DNA of 64,000 nucleotides, from contig JBLDXI010000064.1 in assembly GCA_047495785.1 (NCBI GenBank), forward strand, positions 186,001 to 250,000, written 5' to 3'. Source of the DNA: Lepidodermella squamata (lineage: Eukaryota; Gastrotricha). The notes under the pieces are model-generated. The model was not told where the DNA came from, searched no databases, and saw nothing but the letters and a program-made list of their open reading frames with translations. The position numbers and the translations under genes are program-made. This document shows positions 45,010-55,704 of this stretch, in pieces; within the stretch, counting starts at the first letter, position 1, and each line of letters opens with the position of its first letter.

Positions 45010-45748
45010 CCAGTGAAATTCAACAGCAAGATAGAAAATGCTTGTAAAATAAATCAACTTTTTTGTTCGAAAAAATTTCGAATGAATGAAAGTATAGAAT
45101 TTTTTTCAGCGATTTAAACAGCGTTGACGTGTCTGATTCTTCGTACGGCACGCGTCCATTTTGCTGCGTAAATCAAAACAATCTTTGAACTCAAAATTTT
45201 AGGTTAAGCGAGGTAAAAGTTCTACTTATTTTTGTTTTGTTTCACACGAGAACATTGCATGAACATTGATGTTATCATAACAAATCATCGGAATTTTCAG
45301 GCATTTTCACACTGAAATAACAGGATGCGGTCTTGAGTCCTGGAGCTGTCAGGGATGGAGCAATTTTAGTTGCTGTATTTACCAAACTGACCAGTGGTTT
45401 TAACCAGAAAACGAGCGAAGCGAGGAAATTTTGAAGATTTTCGACTGAAACACGCTCCAAAACCTGTCATAATTAACGAAACAGCGGGCTAATTTATCAT
45501 TTTCTTGCCCGGTATGGCCGAGCTAGGGGCTAAGGATTCCTCATTTCCATATTAACAGAGCTGTTAAGGCGCACCCATCCTTATTTGACACCTTTCGATG
45601 ATTGGCTGATACCCAAATACAAGCCTTTCACACCTCTTTGTCGCCACATTGATGTTCCTTGTAAAGCTGCCTGGGTTTGTATTTGGGAATTCACGGTAGT
45701 TAAGTTACCACAGCCGCCTGAAAATGCTTTCCCAGCACGTCGGCCCAA
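45010..45748. other. Intergenic, with a dispersed repeat copy
   Basis: About 45312-45395 matches the repeat at 18843-18935 ('cctggagctgtcagggatgga' type). No gene supported. Confidence 0.5.
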
Positions 45749-45988
45749 GGGCTTATTTGGCCCGAGCACGGGGGTCAACAACAGGAACCAGCGCTATTGT
45801 TCAGCGCCAGCCGGGCTCGGGCCGCCGGGTTCGGGCTGGGACTTGATAAAGGTATCGGATATGGCGTTGGTTGTAGGATGACCCAAGCACGGTGGCCCGA
45901 TTCCAGAGGCCCGAGCTCGGCTGTCCGAGTTCGGCGCTGAACAATAGCGCTGGTTCCTGTTGTTGACCCCCGTGCTCGGGCCAAGCCC
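45749..45988. mobile_element. GC-rich foldback repeat
   Basis: Left arm 45749-45808 and right arm 45933-45988 are inverted copies identical over about 56 bp, apart from four extra bases in the left arm. The arms contain 'gagcacgggggtcaacaaca'. The 124-bp loop and the flanks up to about 46190 are rich in CCCGAG/CTCGGG motifs. Overlapping open frames here are a by-product of GC richness. Confidence 0.8.
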
Positions 45989-46501
45989 TTGGCCGGCCCG
46001 CGTGCGGTGAAGCGTGATTCTATCGAATTTGTTAAATCTCCAGTAAACGTCGCATACTGGCATGTTACAGACTGGCCTGAGCGGGAGGTGCTGTTACCCG
46101 GTGGCATATGGGCCGAAATCGGGCTCGGGGCTCGGGCCCCAACAGTTGAGCCAGCCTTTTCAGAAAGAGCCGTGAGCCATTTCGGGAAATAAACAGAGAG
46201 AGAAACTCAAACGCAGATGTAGTTTTCGGCATTTAACTCGGTTGGATCAACATTTCTGCGGCTTTTTACTCGGAATCTCATCAAGTTGAACACTTGGATG
46301 GCTATTCTAATTTTTGGCCATGAGATGATGTAACTTCGCCTGCGACATTTAAGAGTTGCTAAGCCATTTGTTTGCATTTCTGTATGCTACTAGTGTTGGC
46401 GGTGCGGAAGCATACACCAGCAATTGAGTCTTTATTCATGAGTTCAAAATAAGAGTCATTTCATCATCGTCTTTCCTAATCTGAACCCGTATGTTACTGC
46501 A

Positions 46502-47642
46502 TCACGGCAAACAAGATCCGCGAGACGAATGGCTGCCCGATGTCAACTGCAATTGAAACAAAAAAACAGAATTTGAAATTTGAAAATTGTTGGCGATCGA
46601 AATAACACGACCTCATTGGCGGCGCATCCTGCTGATATTGGCCGGCAAATTTTAAACTTGTTCGTCGTTTTGTCCATGCAGCGAACGTGCGGCTGTAAAA
46701 TTATAGTGAAACGTCTCAGTTTCAACTAAAAATGGTGATATCAAATTTTCGAGAAATTTTCAGAAAAATGTGAATTTAAAAAAAATACCAAAAAATGTGA
46801 ATTATCAAACAATTTAAAAAAGAATTGAAATTTTCAAATAATTTCCAAAAATATACAAATTTTCATAATATTTTAAAAAATTTCAAAAAAATTGAACTTT
46901 CAAAGAATTACCAAAAATATTTGATTTTTTAAATAATTTCCTAAAATATTAGAATTTTAAAATATTTCCAAAAATATTTATATTTACAAAATATTCCCAA
47001 ATAAAATGTTAAATTATTATTTTCTCGATATTGAGAAAATGGATTGATTGATTTTATAAATTGAAAAAAACTCTTCTGGTGTTTTACCTGAGCCTCGCGG
47101 TTGCGGCACTCATTGTGATTTTTGCGGAAGCTGTTCGAATTGCGAAAAACGTCAGTCTGTTTGGGTTTGAAATTTAATAGCTTTAAAATTTGAAAAGTTG
47201 ATATCAATACCGGGGCTTCCGTGTCTTTGCAGTTCAATCCAACTGGAATGCATCGAATTTCATCCGTCAAGCGGTTGTAGCACTGAAGAACAGCCTGGAA
47301 AATGACAAAATTTTTCCATAATTTAAATTTGAAATTTAAAATTTGAAAATTTGACCAACCCCTTCACGGCACTTTTTAATGCTGGAAATTGGTTGGCCTA
47401 GCTGTTGTAAGAGAAACACACAAAATATTAGGATTTATTTTGGGAATTTGCAAAAATTAATTTACGGAATATTCATTTGGCGAGCACGATTGATCGTCGA
47501 TGTAAGGACGGCAGTGGGCGAATCGGTCCGTTGCCATGGTGAAGCAGCGGATCCACTTGCGATGAGGCTCGTGATGGCCAGCCTCGCTGAAACTCGCCAG
47601 TACAGCTATCGAACAAATGACGGCAATCGCACCGACACGCAT
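46502..47642 (-). CDS. Secreted one-unit (12-Cys) protein without lectin domain
   Basis: Six exons on minus: signal peptide + a (47642-~47468, W-I-R-C-F-T), b (~47401-47360, one Cys before E-G), c (~47295-47213, Q-C-Y-N...C-I-P...C), d (~47160-47093, N-E-C), a (~46692-46612, P-H-V-R-C-M-D) and b (~46548-46502, ending S-C-L-P-stop). All joins look phase 0 with GT/AG borders. The order a-b-c-d-a-b is exactly one unit, the same as the tail of the gene at 29.9-35.6 kb. Signal peptide M-R-V-G-A-I-A-V-I-C-S. Intact as far as I can read, about 150 aa. Function unknown. It may be the simplest, ancestral-type member of the family. Confidence 0.7.
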
Positions 47643-48500
47643 GATTAATTTTTATGAAATTATTCAACTATAGTGAAAAAAAATTGGTGATGATTAACAG
47701 GATTTGTAGGATATTTTTTTTTAATTCAAGAAAAATACTTCGAGTCGAGCACGCGTTCATTCAAGCTGTCACGCGGCGTCGCTGAAACCGTGGCCATTTT
47801 CAATCGTATTTTCGTCGTTATTTAGGCATTACTATTTCTGGATTTTTTTTTAATTATTAATTAATAAAAAAACAATCGGTCATCGTTCAGCCGATACACA
47901 AGCCAATAATTATAGATATTCGCTAATTTTACGTCATCGGTCGACGCTGTCGAGTTTGGTTTTTGGTTATCGATTTTAAAAATCAGTGATTTTCCGATAA
48001 ACGTGAATTTTGAAAATTACCACGGAATTTTTGGAAATATTTCAAAACTTCGAGATCTAATTAGTAATGATTTATTTTTTGCTAAATTGGATATAATTAA
48101 TCGAAATAATGGAAAAAATCATCGAATAAATTTCGAATTTCTGTTAGGATTGCTGTCATACTTCAAGACGTTGATCTTTCGAGCAAACGTTTCCGATGTG
48201 GCTAACGATACTATTTTATCCTCGCATGATAGCTCACTTGATAATGAATTCCGCCTAGAATTTCAGGCGATGCTATCAATATTTTACATTGAAATGAATT
48301 TTATTCAGCATTTAAATCATCATTATTTTATTCCGAAGATTGACGTAGAGCGAAAAATTCACAAAATATTCATTTTCAATCAATCAATATCAGTCGATTT
48401 CATTCACTGGAATATAACGATAAGCTGTCTCGTGATTTTTCTCCAATTTGTTTACTTGGGAATAACGTTGAAAGCCTCTGTGTCGAAATTTGAAAAAATT
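47643..48500. other. Intergenic
   Basis: No gene supported. An open frame 48003-48518 (+) has no ATG start, is very AT-rich and overlaps the next gene's last exon (see rejected items). Confidence 0.5.
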
Positions 48501-48506
48501 AAAATT

Positions 48507-50440
48507 TTAATGAAATAATTTAAATTCACTTTCGCAGTCGATGAGCGATTCGTACTCTTCGCCGGTCTTCTGGCCTGGTGGGCAGTGAAGCAGAACGGGG
48601 CGGCAGCCGAGGAATTCGTTCGATTTCTCGTCAAAGCAAGCGCGATGGGCAGTCTGATCGCACAGAATATTCGTGAAAATGTATTTTCAGACGGAATTAT
48701 TTAATTACCGGGGTCTTATCCAAGCAGCGGTTGTAGCTCGCGTTGAAATTGTGATGCTCATCGTCGAAAATTGCACCCTGAAAGCGGCAAGAAATTTATT
48801 AATTTCTTATTCTTATTCTTATTCTTATTATTCGTATTATTATTAATTTTTTAAATTATTATTATTAAAAATCGAATTTCCAAGTTTTTACAACTTTTGA
48901 AATTTTCTTCGATTTTTTAATATTTTCACAATTTGAATTGAAAAATTATTCTAAAATAATTTCAAAAAATTCAAGTTTAGGGTCAATCAATAAAATTTCA
49001 ATTATTGCTGTTCCATTTTTGTTTTCCAATTTTTTCAAATATTTCAAGCGTTACTTCGCGCATAGCTTCAGGGCACGGCTGATCGGCGTTGATGCAAATC
49101 GGGGTGATGGGCTTCGACGGCTGTTGAGCAGGGTGGTAGCAGTATTTAGCAGCCTGAAATTTCGAAAATTTCAAAAATTGAATTATTTTTAAGAAAATTA
49201 TAACTCACTCCAGCTTCGCAGGCTTTGATATCAGGGAACGCGAATTCATCAGACTGTTGGAAAAGAAAATCAAATTACAAATTCATTCAACTTTTCGGCA
49301 AGTTAATTGTTTTACCGAAATTTCAGTCGGCAGGCACTCGGAAAACCGGCACTCGGTCATGCGCATCGTTTCAGGGTTGAAGCATCGCAGGGCCATGCCC
49401 TTCGCTCCAAGAGTGCCTAAATTAAATCGAAAAATTATTTCAACATCAAACCTCAGCGTACAAATATTTCTTTTATATTTTGAAAAATAATTCGATAAAT
49501 TGTGATTTTTTTGAAATTTCATAGGAATATTCTATCCTGACCTTCCAAGCAGCTAGCCAAATTAGGATAACGAGCGTGTTCAACCTGAAATTAGAAAAAA
49601 ATTGAAAAAAAGCGAAAAAATGTAATGAAGGTCGAACCTCTCCCGTTCGAACAAGGCAGCCTGCGTATTCGGGGCGGCAAGCTTTGAACTTGTTATCCAC
49701 CGCCGTGTTGCATCGGAAATAAGGCTGGGAAAAATTTGAATTAAATTTATAAAAATTCTACTGATTTTAAAAAATTATTCACCATTTTAGCATTGTCACG
49801 GCAGGCTTCGTAATTTTTGCGGAATCGCGTGTGTTCGTTGAACAAATGAACCTTGACAAAAATTTTTTTCAAAAAATTGGAATTTTTCAAAATTTCAACT
49901 GCTGGTATTTTTTACCGCGTACTCGCCAGTTTTGCATTCGTAGTCGATGCTGATGCAACGCGATCTCGCTGCCTCGTAATTGTAGCACATTTTCGCATCC
50001 TGAAAAATTGGAATCAATTTGAATTCGATTAAAATTAATATAAAAAATTCCACTCACCCCTCGAACACACTCGACGATGGTTGGGAACGGAAAATCGCCC
50101 TGAAAAATTCAGATTAATTAAAAATTTCAAAAAAAAATTGATACATTTTCTTTTATTCTATAAATTTTAATTATGAATTACTCGCACATTTTTGAATGTT
50201 GAAAATTTAAATTTTTTTTTAAAAATCCAGGAATTTAGTTGAATTGAAATTTATGTATGAAAAACTTGAAACAGTGATTTTTTCCGTTGAAATTTTAACC
50301 TGGTATTCATCGGTGGAGCAAGAGCGGCGGCAGTGGACGAAATCGTCGTTGTCCTTCATGAAGCAACGGTGCCATTCATCGGCCGAGCTGAGAGCAGCAA
50401 CAGCCGAGCACAGCAGAGCAATCGCAACGGCAGAATTCAT
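48507..50440 (-). CDS. Secreted two-unit Cys-rich protein without lectin domain
   Basis: Eleven exons on minus: a with signal peptide (50440-~50301, W-H-R-C-F), b (~50100), c (~49998-49917, M-C-Y-N-Y), d (~49853-49786), a (~49725-49640, Y-F-R-C-N), b (~49586-49542, Y-P-N-L-A-S-C), a (~49417-49317), b (~49256-49211), c (~49154-49055, Y-C-Y-H-P), d (~48780-48713) and a final a+b exon (~48653-48507, H-R-A-C-F ... Y-E-S-L-I-D-C). The order matches the 22.65-kb lectin gene exon for exon, including the phase-1 intron after the second b. The final exon stops where the lectin domain would begin. No lesion seen. Roughly 330 aa, predicted extracellular. Confidence 0.7.
48803..48870. repeat. (ttctta)/(att)n microsatellite in an intron
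   Basis: Repeats of 'ttattc' followed by (att)n, inside an intron of the 48.5-50.4 kb gene. Confidence 0.8.
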
Positions 50441-51660
50441 TTATTATCTCACCTTATTCAATAAATCAAACTAAAAGGTTTGAAAAATTTGTCAAATGAC
50501 AATGAAAATAAATGAATGATGTTTACGCGTTTATGTTATATTATTTTTCTCATTTTCGACTTCGCACAGCCACGCGATTCAATTTTTCCAAGGCGCTCGT
50601 GCGGGTTCGTTAAGAGTTGTTACGTTGCAGGTGGGAAAACAATAAATTGAATTTTTCGAAAAAACAATCCAATAAATAAGCGATGAAAAGCAATTTGTAA
50701 ATATGATTGAATTACCGTATTGAAATGGGCGGCGATGAATTAAGGCGGAAAAAAGAGTAATCAACTAATTTTAATAATTAAACCAGAAAAATCCCTCGAT
50801 AATTAGGTCATCACGGTTTATATATGAAGCAGGGCTTCTCAAACTATATAGGGGTCAGGGGTCTCCGCCAGATGAATTTGTTAAAATTAAAAAAATTCGG
50901 AAAATAGCGTTTGCTGAAGCTGAAAATGCGGCCAAGTTCTTGTAAACTATTTTTTTTTAAATATATGAAAAATGGATGTAATATGGGTTATAAACAACTT
51001 GAACGCAGAATTTCAGATTTATTAACATTAACGATATCGGTCTGTTGGGAGTATCGATTTTTGGGTCGCAAAAAAATTTTCGATTTTCCATGAATCTTTC
51101 CTGTTCTCCCAGGTTTCGCTTTTTGGGTTGCGACATTTTTTAAAATTTCAATCAATTAAAATTTCAAATTGAATTAATTTAATTTTTCCGTTGACAAAAT
51201 TTTCCACACATTTTCCTGATTTTTGAATTTTAAATATTTTAATTTTGAAATTTATATTTGCATATTGGTACATAATTATGTGGTATATTTCAACTAAAAT
51301 TATTACACTATTTTTGCACGAATGAAATTTGCACGATTTTTCCAGGTTTTCGGGTTTTCGGTCGGGGATAAGGTATGAGTTTTGAAAAAATAGAAATAGG
51401 AAAAAGTACCACATAATTATGATTATGATTATAATTACTTTTGGAGTTTTCAATGGGCCTAACACCCATTTTCGAAGCTATTAAGGATGTCATGATTGAT
51501 CGGCATAATTTTGAAATAAATTATCTTCAAATTCAGCGTCACATTCTGGATATGACGCATTCTAGACTATAGAATTCATAAATTGCCCTAATTTCTTGGA
51601 AATATTAGAAAAGCGGCCTTTTTCTTACTTAAAATTACCTACTGTCCCATGTAAATTTTA
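50441..51660. other. Intergenic, with repeat fragments
   Basis: At about 50828 a 'gcagggcttctcaaac' motif resembles the start of hAT-type MITEs, as at 60148. About 51495-51610 is a copy of the repeat in intron 7 of the pseudo-astacin gene. No gene supported. Confidence 0.45.
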
Positions 51661-51661
51661 G

Positions 51662-52195
51662 CCGTCTGGGTATTTCCGCTGCGTCGACAACAGCGATGGA
51701 ACAGTTCACTGCGTCACGGCGTCGGCAGGCTGCAATGCGGCAACTAAACTTCGAATTCCGGCTAATGTGGTCTATCCGGACGAGAACACTTGCAAGAATG
51801 CGACCAAGAAGTACACGGTGGTGGTTTTTCAAGGCGACAAAAATTCTAGCTTGCCGAAATGCACCGAGATAAATGCTACATTGGCCACGATTAGGTCTGA
51901 CGATGAGCTAGCCGCAGCTAGGCTCGCGCTCCAGCAGGCTAGCTCTGCACTAGGTTCCCGGGTTGATGTTGCATGGGTCGCTCTAACCCGGCAAAACGGC
52001 ATATTCCAATGGGATGACGGATCGAGCCTCACTTTCGTCGAAACGCAATGGTATATGGCTCCATCTGTTGATGATGCGTGTGCAACTTTAGCTTATTATA
52101 CTAAAGCTGAATATGATGCGCCATCAGACGATTATTACTATGCTTTATATCTCTGTGATAGCATTGCAGATAGTGCCTTATGCGAGCATTTTTAG
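51662..52195 (+). pseudogene. Orphan a+b+C-type lectin exon
   Basis: A single exon-sized open frame starting after an acceptor (attttag) with G-Y-F-R-C-V-D and running through Y-P-D-E-N-T-C into a complete lectin domain (V-A-W-V-A-L, W-D-D-G-S-S-L), stop at 52195. The first 180 bp, plus about 28 bp of upstream intron, are almost identical to the last exon of the 22.65-kb gene, while the lectin core differs strongly. No upstream a-d exons exist on this strand: the region to the left is the minus-strand gene. It is a duplicated 3' exon without a gene, unless trans-acting or distant exons are used. Open throughout, with no frameshift. Confidence 0.7.
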
Positions 52196-52289
52196 TGAAG
52201 CTATTGAGCCTTTTTCTGATAATTTCTCGTGAGACGTTTTGCGAGCCGAAGGTAAATAATTGTATTCGATAAAAAGGAGAGATAATTGA

Positions 52290-52620
52290 TCTGACAAAGA
52301 GCTAATCCCGTTGTGCATTTAGAAATAAAGAAGTAATAGTGAAACATGTTTGCTCTTCTTCGGGGCACTCTGATAGTGAAATTATGGAAATCATACTTGA
52401 CCCAAGCGGTGATTGGCGGCCGACAAATGATAGATCGCTGTGTAGGAAGCATCGATTGAAGCGCACGAAATCGGCATTATTACGGAAAACTAATTAATGA
52501 ATCAGCTCAAGAACGTCATGCTCTGCTATCATAGATTTTGGACAAACTTTTCTCCTGCGCCATGCTGAGTTGCGCCGCCTGCCCTCGAGACCTAGCTCGG
52601 GTGAAACTTGGTTATTGAAA
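52290..52620. pseudogene. Chimeric relic of two lectin-family genes
   Basis: About 52395-52490 (minus) matches the a exon of the 57-59.5 kb gene around 58545-58625. At about 52556 it switches into plus-strand sequence matching exon c of the 22.65-kb gene (S-C-A-A-C-P-R-D-L..., then 'gtgaaact' donor, 24850-24900). The junction joins pieces of opposite orientation from loci about 30 kb apart. Confidence 0.6.
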
Positions 52621-52639
52621 ACTCGCGGATCAAAGTTTC

Positions 52640-53020
52640 TATGTAGTGATGCGCTTCGATTTTTTGATAATCATGATTAATCGTGATTAAATCGAATCGA
52701 ATATTAATCGAATTGCCTTGGGGAGAATCGCGATTATAATCGAATCGAGTCGGACTCGATTAATCGAGAATTTTGTTTCGATTATTTGCCTTTTTCTATC
52801 GATTTTACACGTTCCATGGCGATACTTAACTGGTTTTGGGAGTCTAAGATGCATTTTTTGCACATTATTCCTACTCTTCTTATTTTCCTATTCGGTTTGA
52901 TTGCTGAACACTTGGAATCCCCTGAAAACTGTAGTTCATTACTAAAAAAATAAAAAAATAATAATAGAAATCAATCGATAATTTAAAACCATTATCCATA
53001 ATCGATGATTAATGAAAATA
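52640..53020. repeat. AT-rich repeat with 'gattaatcg' motifs
   Basis: Multiple copies of 'aatcg(a)atta' and 'gataatcatgattaatcgtg' in both orientations between about 52660 and 53015, suggestive of a small hAT-like MITE, though I cannot define its ends. Confidence 0.4.
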
Positions 53021-53482
53021 TTTGCGATGAAACGAATGTTACCATTGTGATCAGCGTAAAATTTCACCCCAGTCCATCAATTTTCTCATGGATATTCGTT
53101 ATAATAAGAAAGCTATCTCAAGATCAACTTTTACTTCCTGTTAAATTAATCGGTCCATCTTAATTTCAAAATTTTAAATTGTTGATTCAAATCAAGAAAA
53201 CCGTTACCTTTGGTGACAAAATCAGAAAGCAGAATTTTCGCAGCTATCGCACTTCCGGAGATAATTAGCATTTTGTTATTATTTTATGACTTTATTGCTT
53301 CATATTTATCTCTCCCAAAATTGAATTTCTTAGAGATGTGTAATATATCAAATTACTCAGCTTTTCACGTAGATTCACGTGGTGCAATCCAAACTGTCAT
53401 TGGAGTTACCAATATGCTTTTATAGTATTTTTAATTATATCAATTTTTAGAGAATTTTAACATTTTTAGATTGATCTTTTCA

Positions 53483-54930
53483 GCTGAACCACGGCAAGTG
53501 CATCGATGAGATATCGCCCAAGGTGAGTTCGCATCAACTTGTTTTAAATCATGAATGCCGCCAGCTTGTTGCAAGTTCAATTTAAAGTACATACATAGGG
53601 CCTATTTTAAGCATGCGTCTGATGGTATGCAACACGGCAATCAGTTTAGCTTCAAGATTTCCCGGCTTCATTCGGGCAACCCAATAAACGGAAAGCTATG
53701 CTTACCTTGGATGTTCAAATGGCCTTTAAATTTTCAATTGCTAAACGCTGAAAGATCTCTTAAGAGAATGGATAGTCTCTTGGGACATTTCAATGTGTTC
53801 AATACTTTCGGACCCTACCGTTTCACCCTAACTGCGCTGCTTAATGCAATGGCGTTTTATTCACGAAATTACGGTGCTTTAGTTTTTGTTTAATTGAAAA
53901 TCAGCAACAAGAACTTCATTAATTTTGCGAGTCTAACTGGAGGGAAAGAGGGGTGTGGCGTGAGGGAGCTCTGTATTATCCCCTGGCTTTATTACTATCA
54001 GTTAAATAATTCTAGATAACAAAATATGTTTATTACTGTCCCATGCCATTTTTAGCCGACTGGGTATTTCCGCTGCGTCGACAACAGCGGTGGAGCAGTT
54101 CATTGCGTCGATGCGTCCACAGTCTGCAATGCGGCAACTCAGCTTCGAATTCCGGCTAATGTGGTCTATCGTCTATCCGGACGAGAACACTTGCCCGAGT
54201 TGGTGTATTATTTGGGTGACAGAGCTGCCAGCGCGGCGAAATGCGCCGAAGACAATGCTTCGTTGGCGACGATTTGGTCAGACGATGAGCTGGCTGCTGC
54301 TAAACTAGCGCTGGAGGGGAGGGGGGGTCTGAGGCTTGGATCGGTCTCACTCGCCAAAACAGCGAATTCCGAGGGGTTGATGGCTCAAGTTTCACTTACG
54401 TTGCATCGCAGTGGGCTGGTGGTAACGGCGACTGTGCTTATCTCACATATCGATTCTCAAGTTCTCAAAACGTCCCAGTCGATGGTTATTACTATATATA
54501 TGCTCGTTGATTGTAGTTACATTGCAAGCTTTGTCTTATGCGAGTCGTTTTAGTGGTTCACTTTATGAACAATGCCTTGTGAGATGCAGTGATCCGACTA
54601 GGTTCAGCTCTGAGGGGGGTAAATCGAGCATTTTGAGCCCAAAATTTACAAATCAACAGGGGGACCCTTACGTTTTTCTGAAATTTTCGAACGTCAGGGA
54701 GGGGTCATTTACCCCCCTTACCCCCCGTACTCGGAGCACTGGTGAGATGTCGTAAGAAGCCGAAGTAAAATATCTGGGGCGATTACCTATATTCTTCTGA
54801 CGCGTGACAAGTTGATTGATTTTCATCAATGGCCAAGATCGACGGCTACTAAAACTATGATAGAACATACAATTCGCGAATATTTATGTGAAGATCACAG
54901 TTTCACGTGAATAAGGATGCAAACAAAAAT
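53483..54930 (+). pseudogene. Decayed duplicate of the 3' end of the 22.65-kb lectin gene
   Basis: Aligns collinearly with 24960-26300: a truncated d exon (53483-53522, N-H-G-K-C-I-D-E-I), the following intron (with 'ctaactggagggaaagagg'), the last exon (54056-54553) and the 3' flank including 'ttgattgattttcatcaatggccaagatcgacgg' in pieces. The last exon has a 7-base tandem duplication (gtctatc, about 54165-54178), a deleted segment and a G-run expansion near 54314-54326, so the lectin frame is broken. An extra block, 54590-54745, is absent from the parent. Confidence 0.75.
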
Positions 54931-55599
54931 TACTGAAACGCCAGGGTTTGGCACCAGAATTTCTGACATCGTCTGATTTCGATCCCGTTCGATCATGCAA
55001 GATCAGTGAACTTCATCAATTGCATGCGAAAAATTAATTAATCCGCATTAATGTATCTTGCGAGATATTTTGGCGGAATCGGTATCTCGGATTGGGATAT
55101 CGGTTAAACATTTTTATTCACAAAATTACGGCAACGACATAAAATGACTAAAATGATTATTTTTTATTTTACACCCTCTTTTCAGGCATTGTGATGTTAA
55201 TTTGATAGAAAAAAGAGAGAGCCTTAGCTTGGGCTTAGAGGGAGGCTGACGGCAGGCGATCGGCTTCAGAGACCGACAGATCGGTCGCGAACAACCTGCT
55301 TTTGCCCAAAAATCCGTAACTTTCGATGCTATTAAACACTAATTGCCATTCATCCCGATTTCCGCTGGTTTTAGTTCAGCAATTTTGCGAATTCCAGTGC
55401 GCCGCATTAACAGGGTCGACTTACGAGGACTCCCGCGTCTTACTGGCTACTGGCTCATTTGGGTTTTTATTATGTTTCACATGAATTTCGACCAAGCCAA
55501 TTCTAAGAAGGCTCCATTTTCAAGCAATCAGGTTTGCGGTTCACCTCGGGTCGACCGCTTTCTAATAATACATAACATTCGCGAGACTTTCCGTTTCAT

Positions 55600-55690
55600 C
55601 GCATGAGTATGATTCATTTTGTGAATCTAACGGGAGGGAAAGAGAGGCTTCGTTACTATCACTTGAAAAAAATCGAGACTACTTACACAA
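55600..55690 (+). pseudogene. Further intron fragment of the lectin family
   Basis: 'tatgattcattttgtg..tctaacgg(g)agggaaag' matches 25363-25460, an intron of the intact lectin gene. A third copy of this intron segment in the window. Confidence 0.5.
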
Positions 55691-55704
55691 AAATGTAAGT
55701 AGTT

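Noticed and set aside
45581-46192. Overlapping open frames of about 65-110 codons on both strands
   Set aside because: They lie on the GC-rich foldback and mirror each other through its inverted arms. No protein features.
48003-48518. A 171-codon open frame on the plus strand
   Set aside because: It begins with GTG, is very AT-rich, lacks motifs and runs into the antisense of the last exon of the 48.5-50.4 kb gene. Treated as chance.
51148-51493. Minus-strand frames rich in Ile/Phe/Asn
   Set aside because: Composition-driven frames in AT-rich DNA with no motif or splice context.
53555-53893. A 112-codon open frame on the plus strand
   Set aside because: Lies in the intron copy of the decayed lectin duplicate. 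The corresponding parent intron has no such frame.
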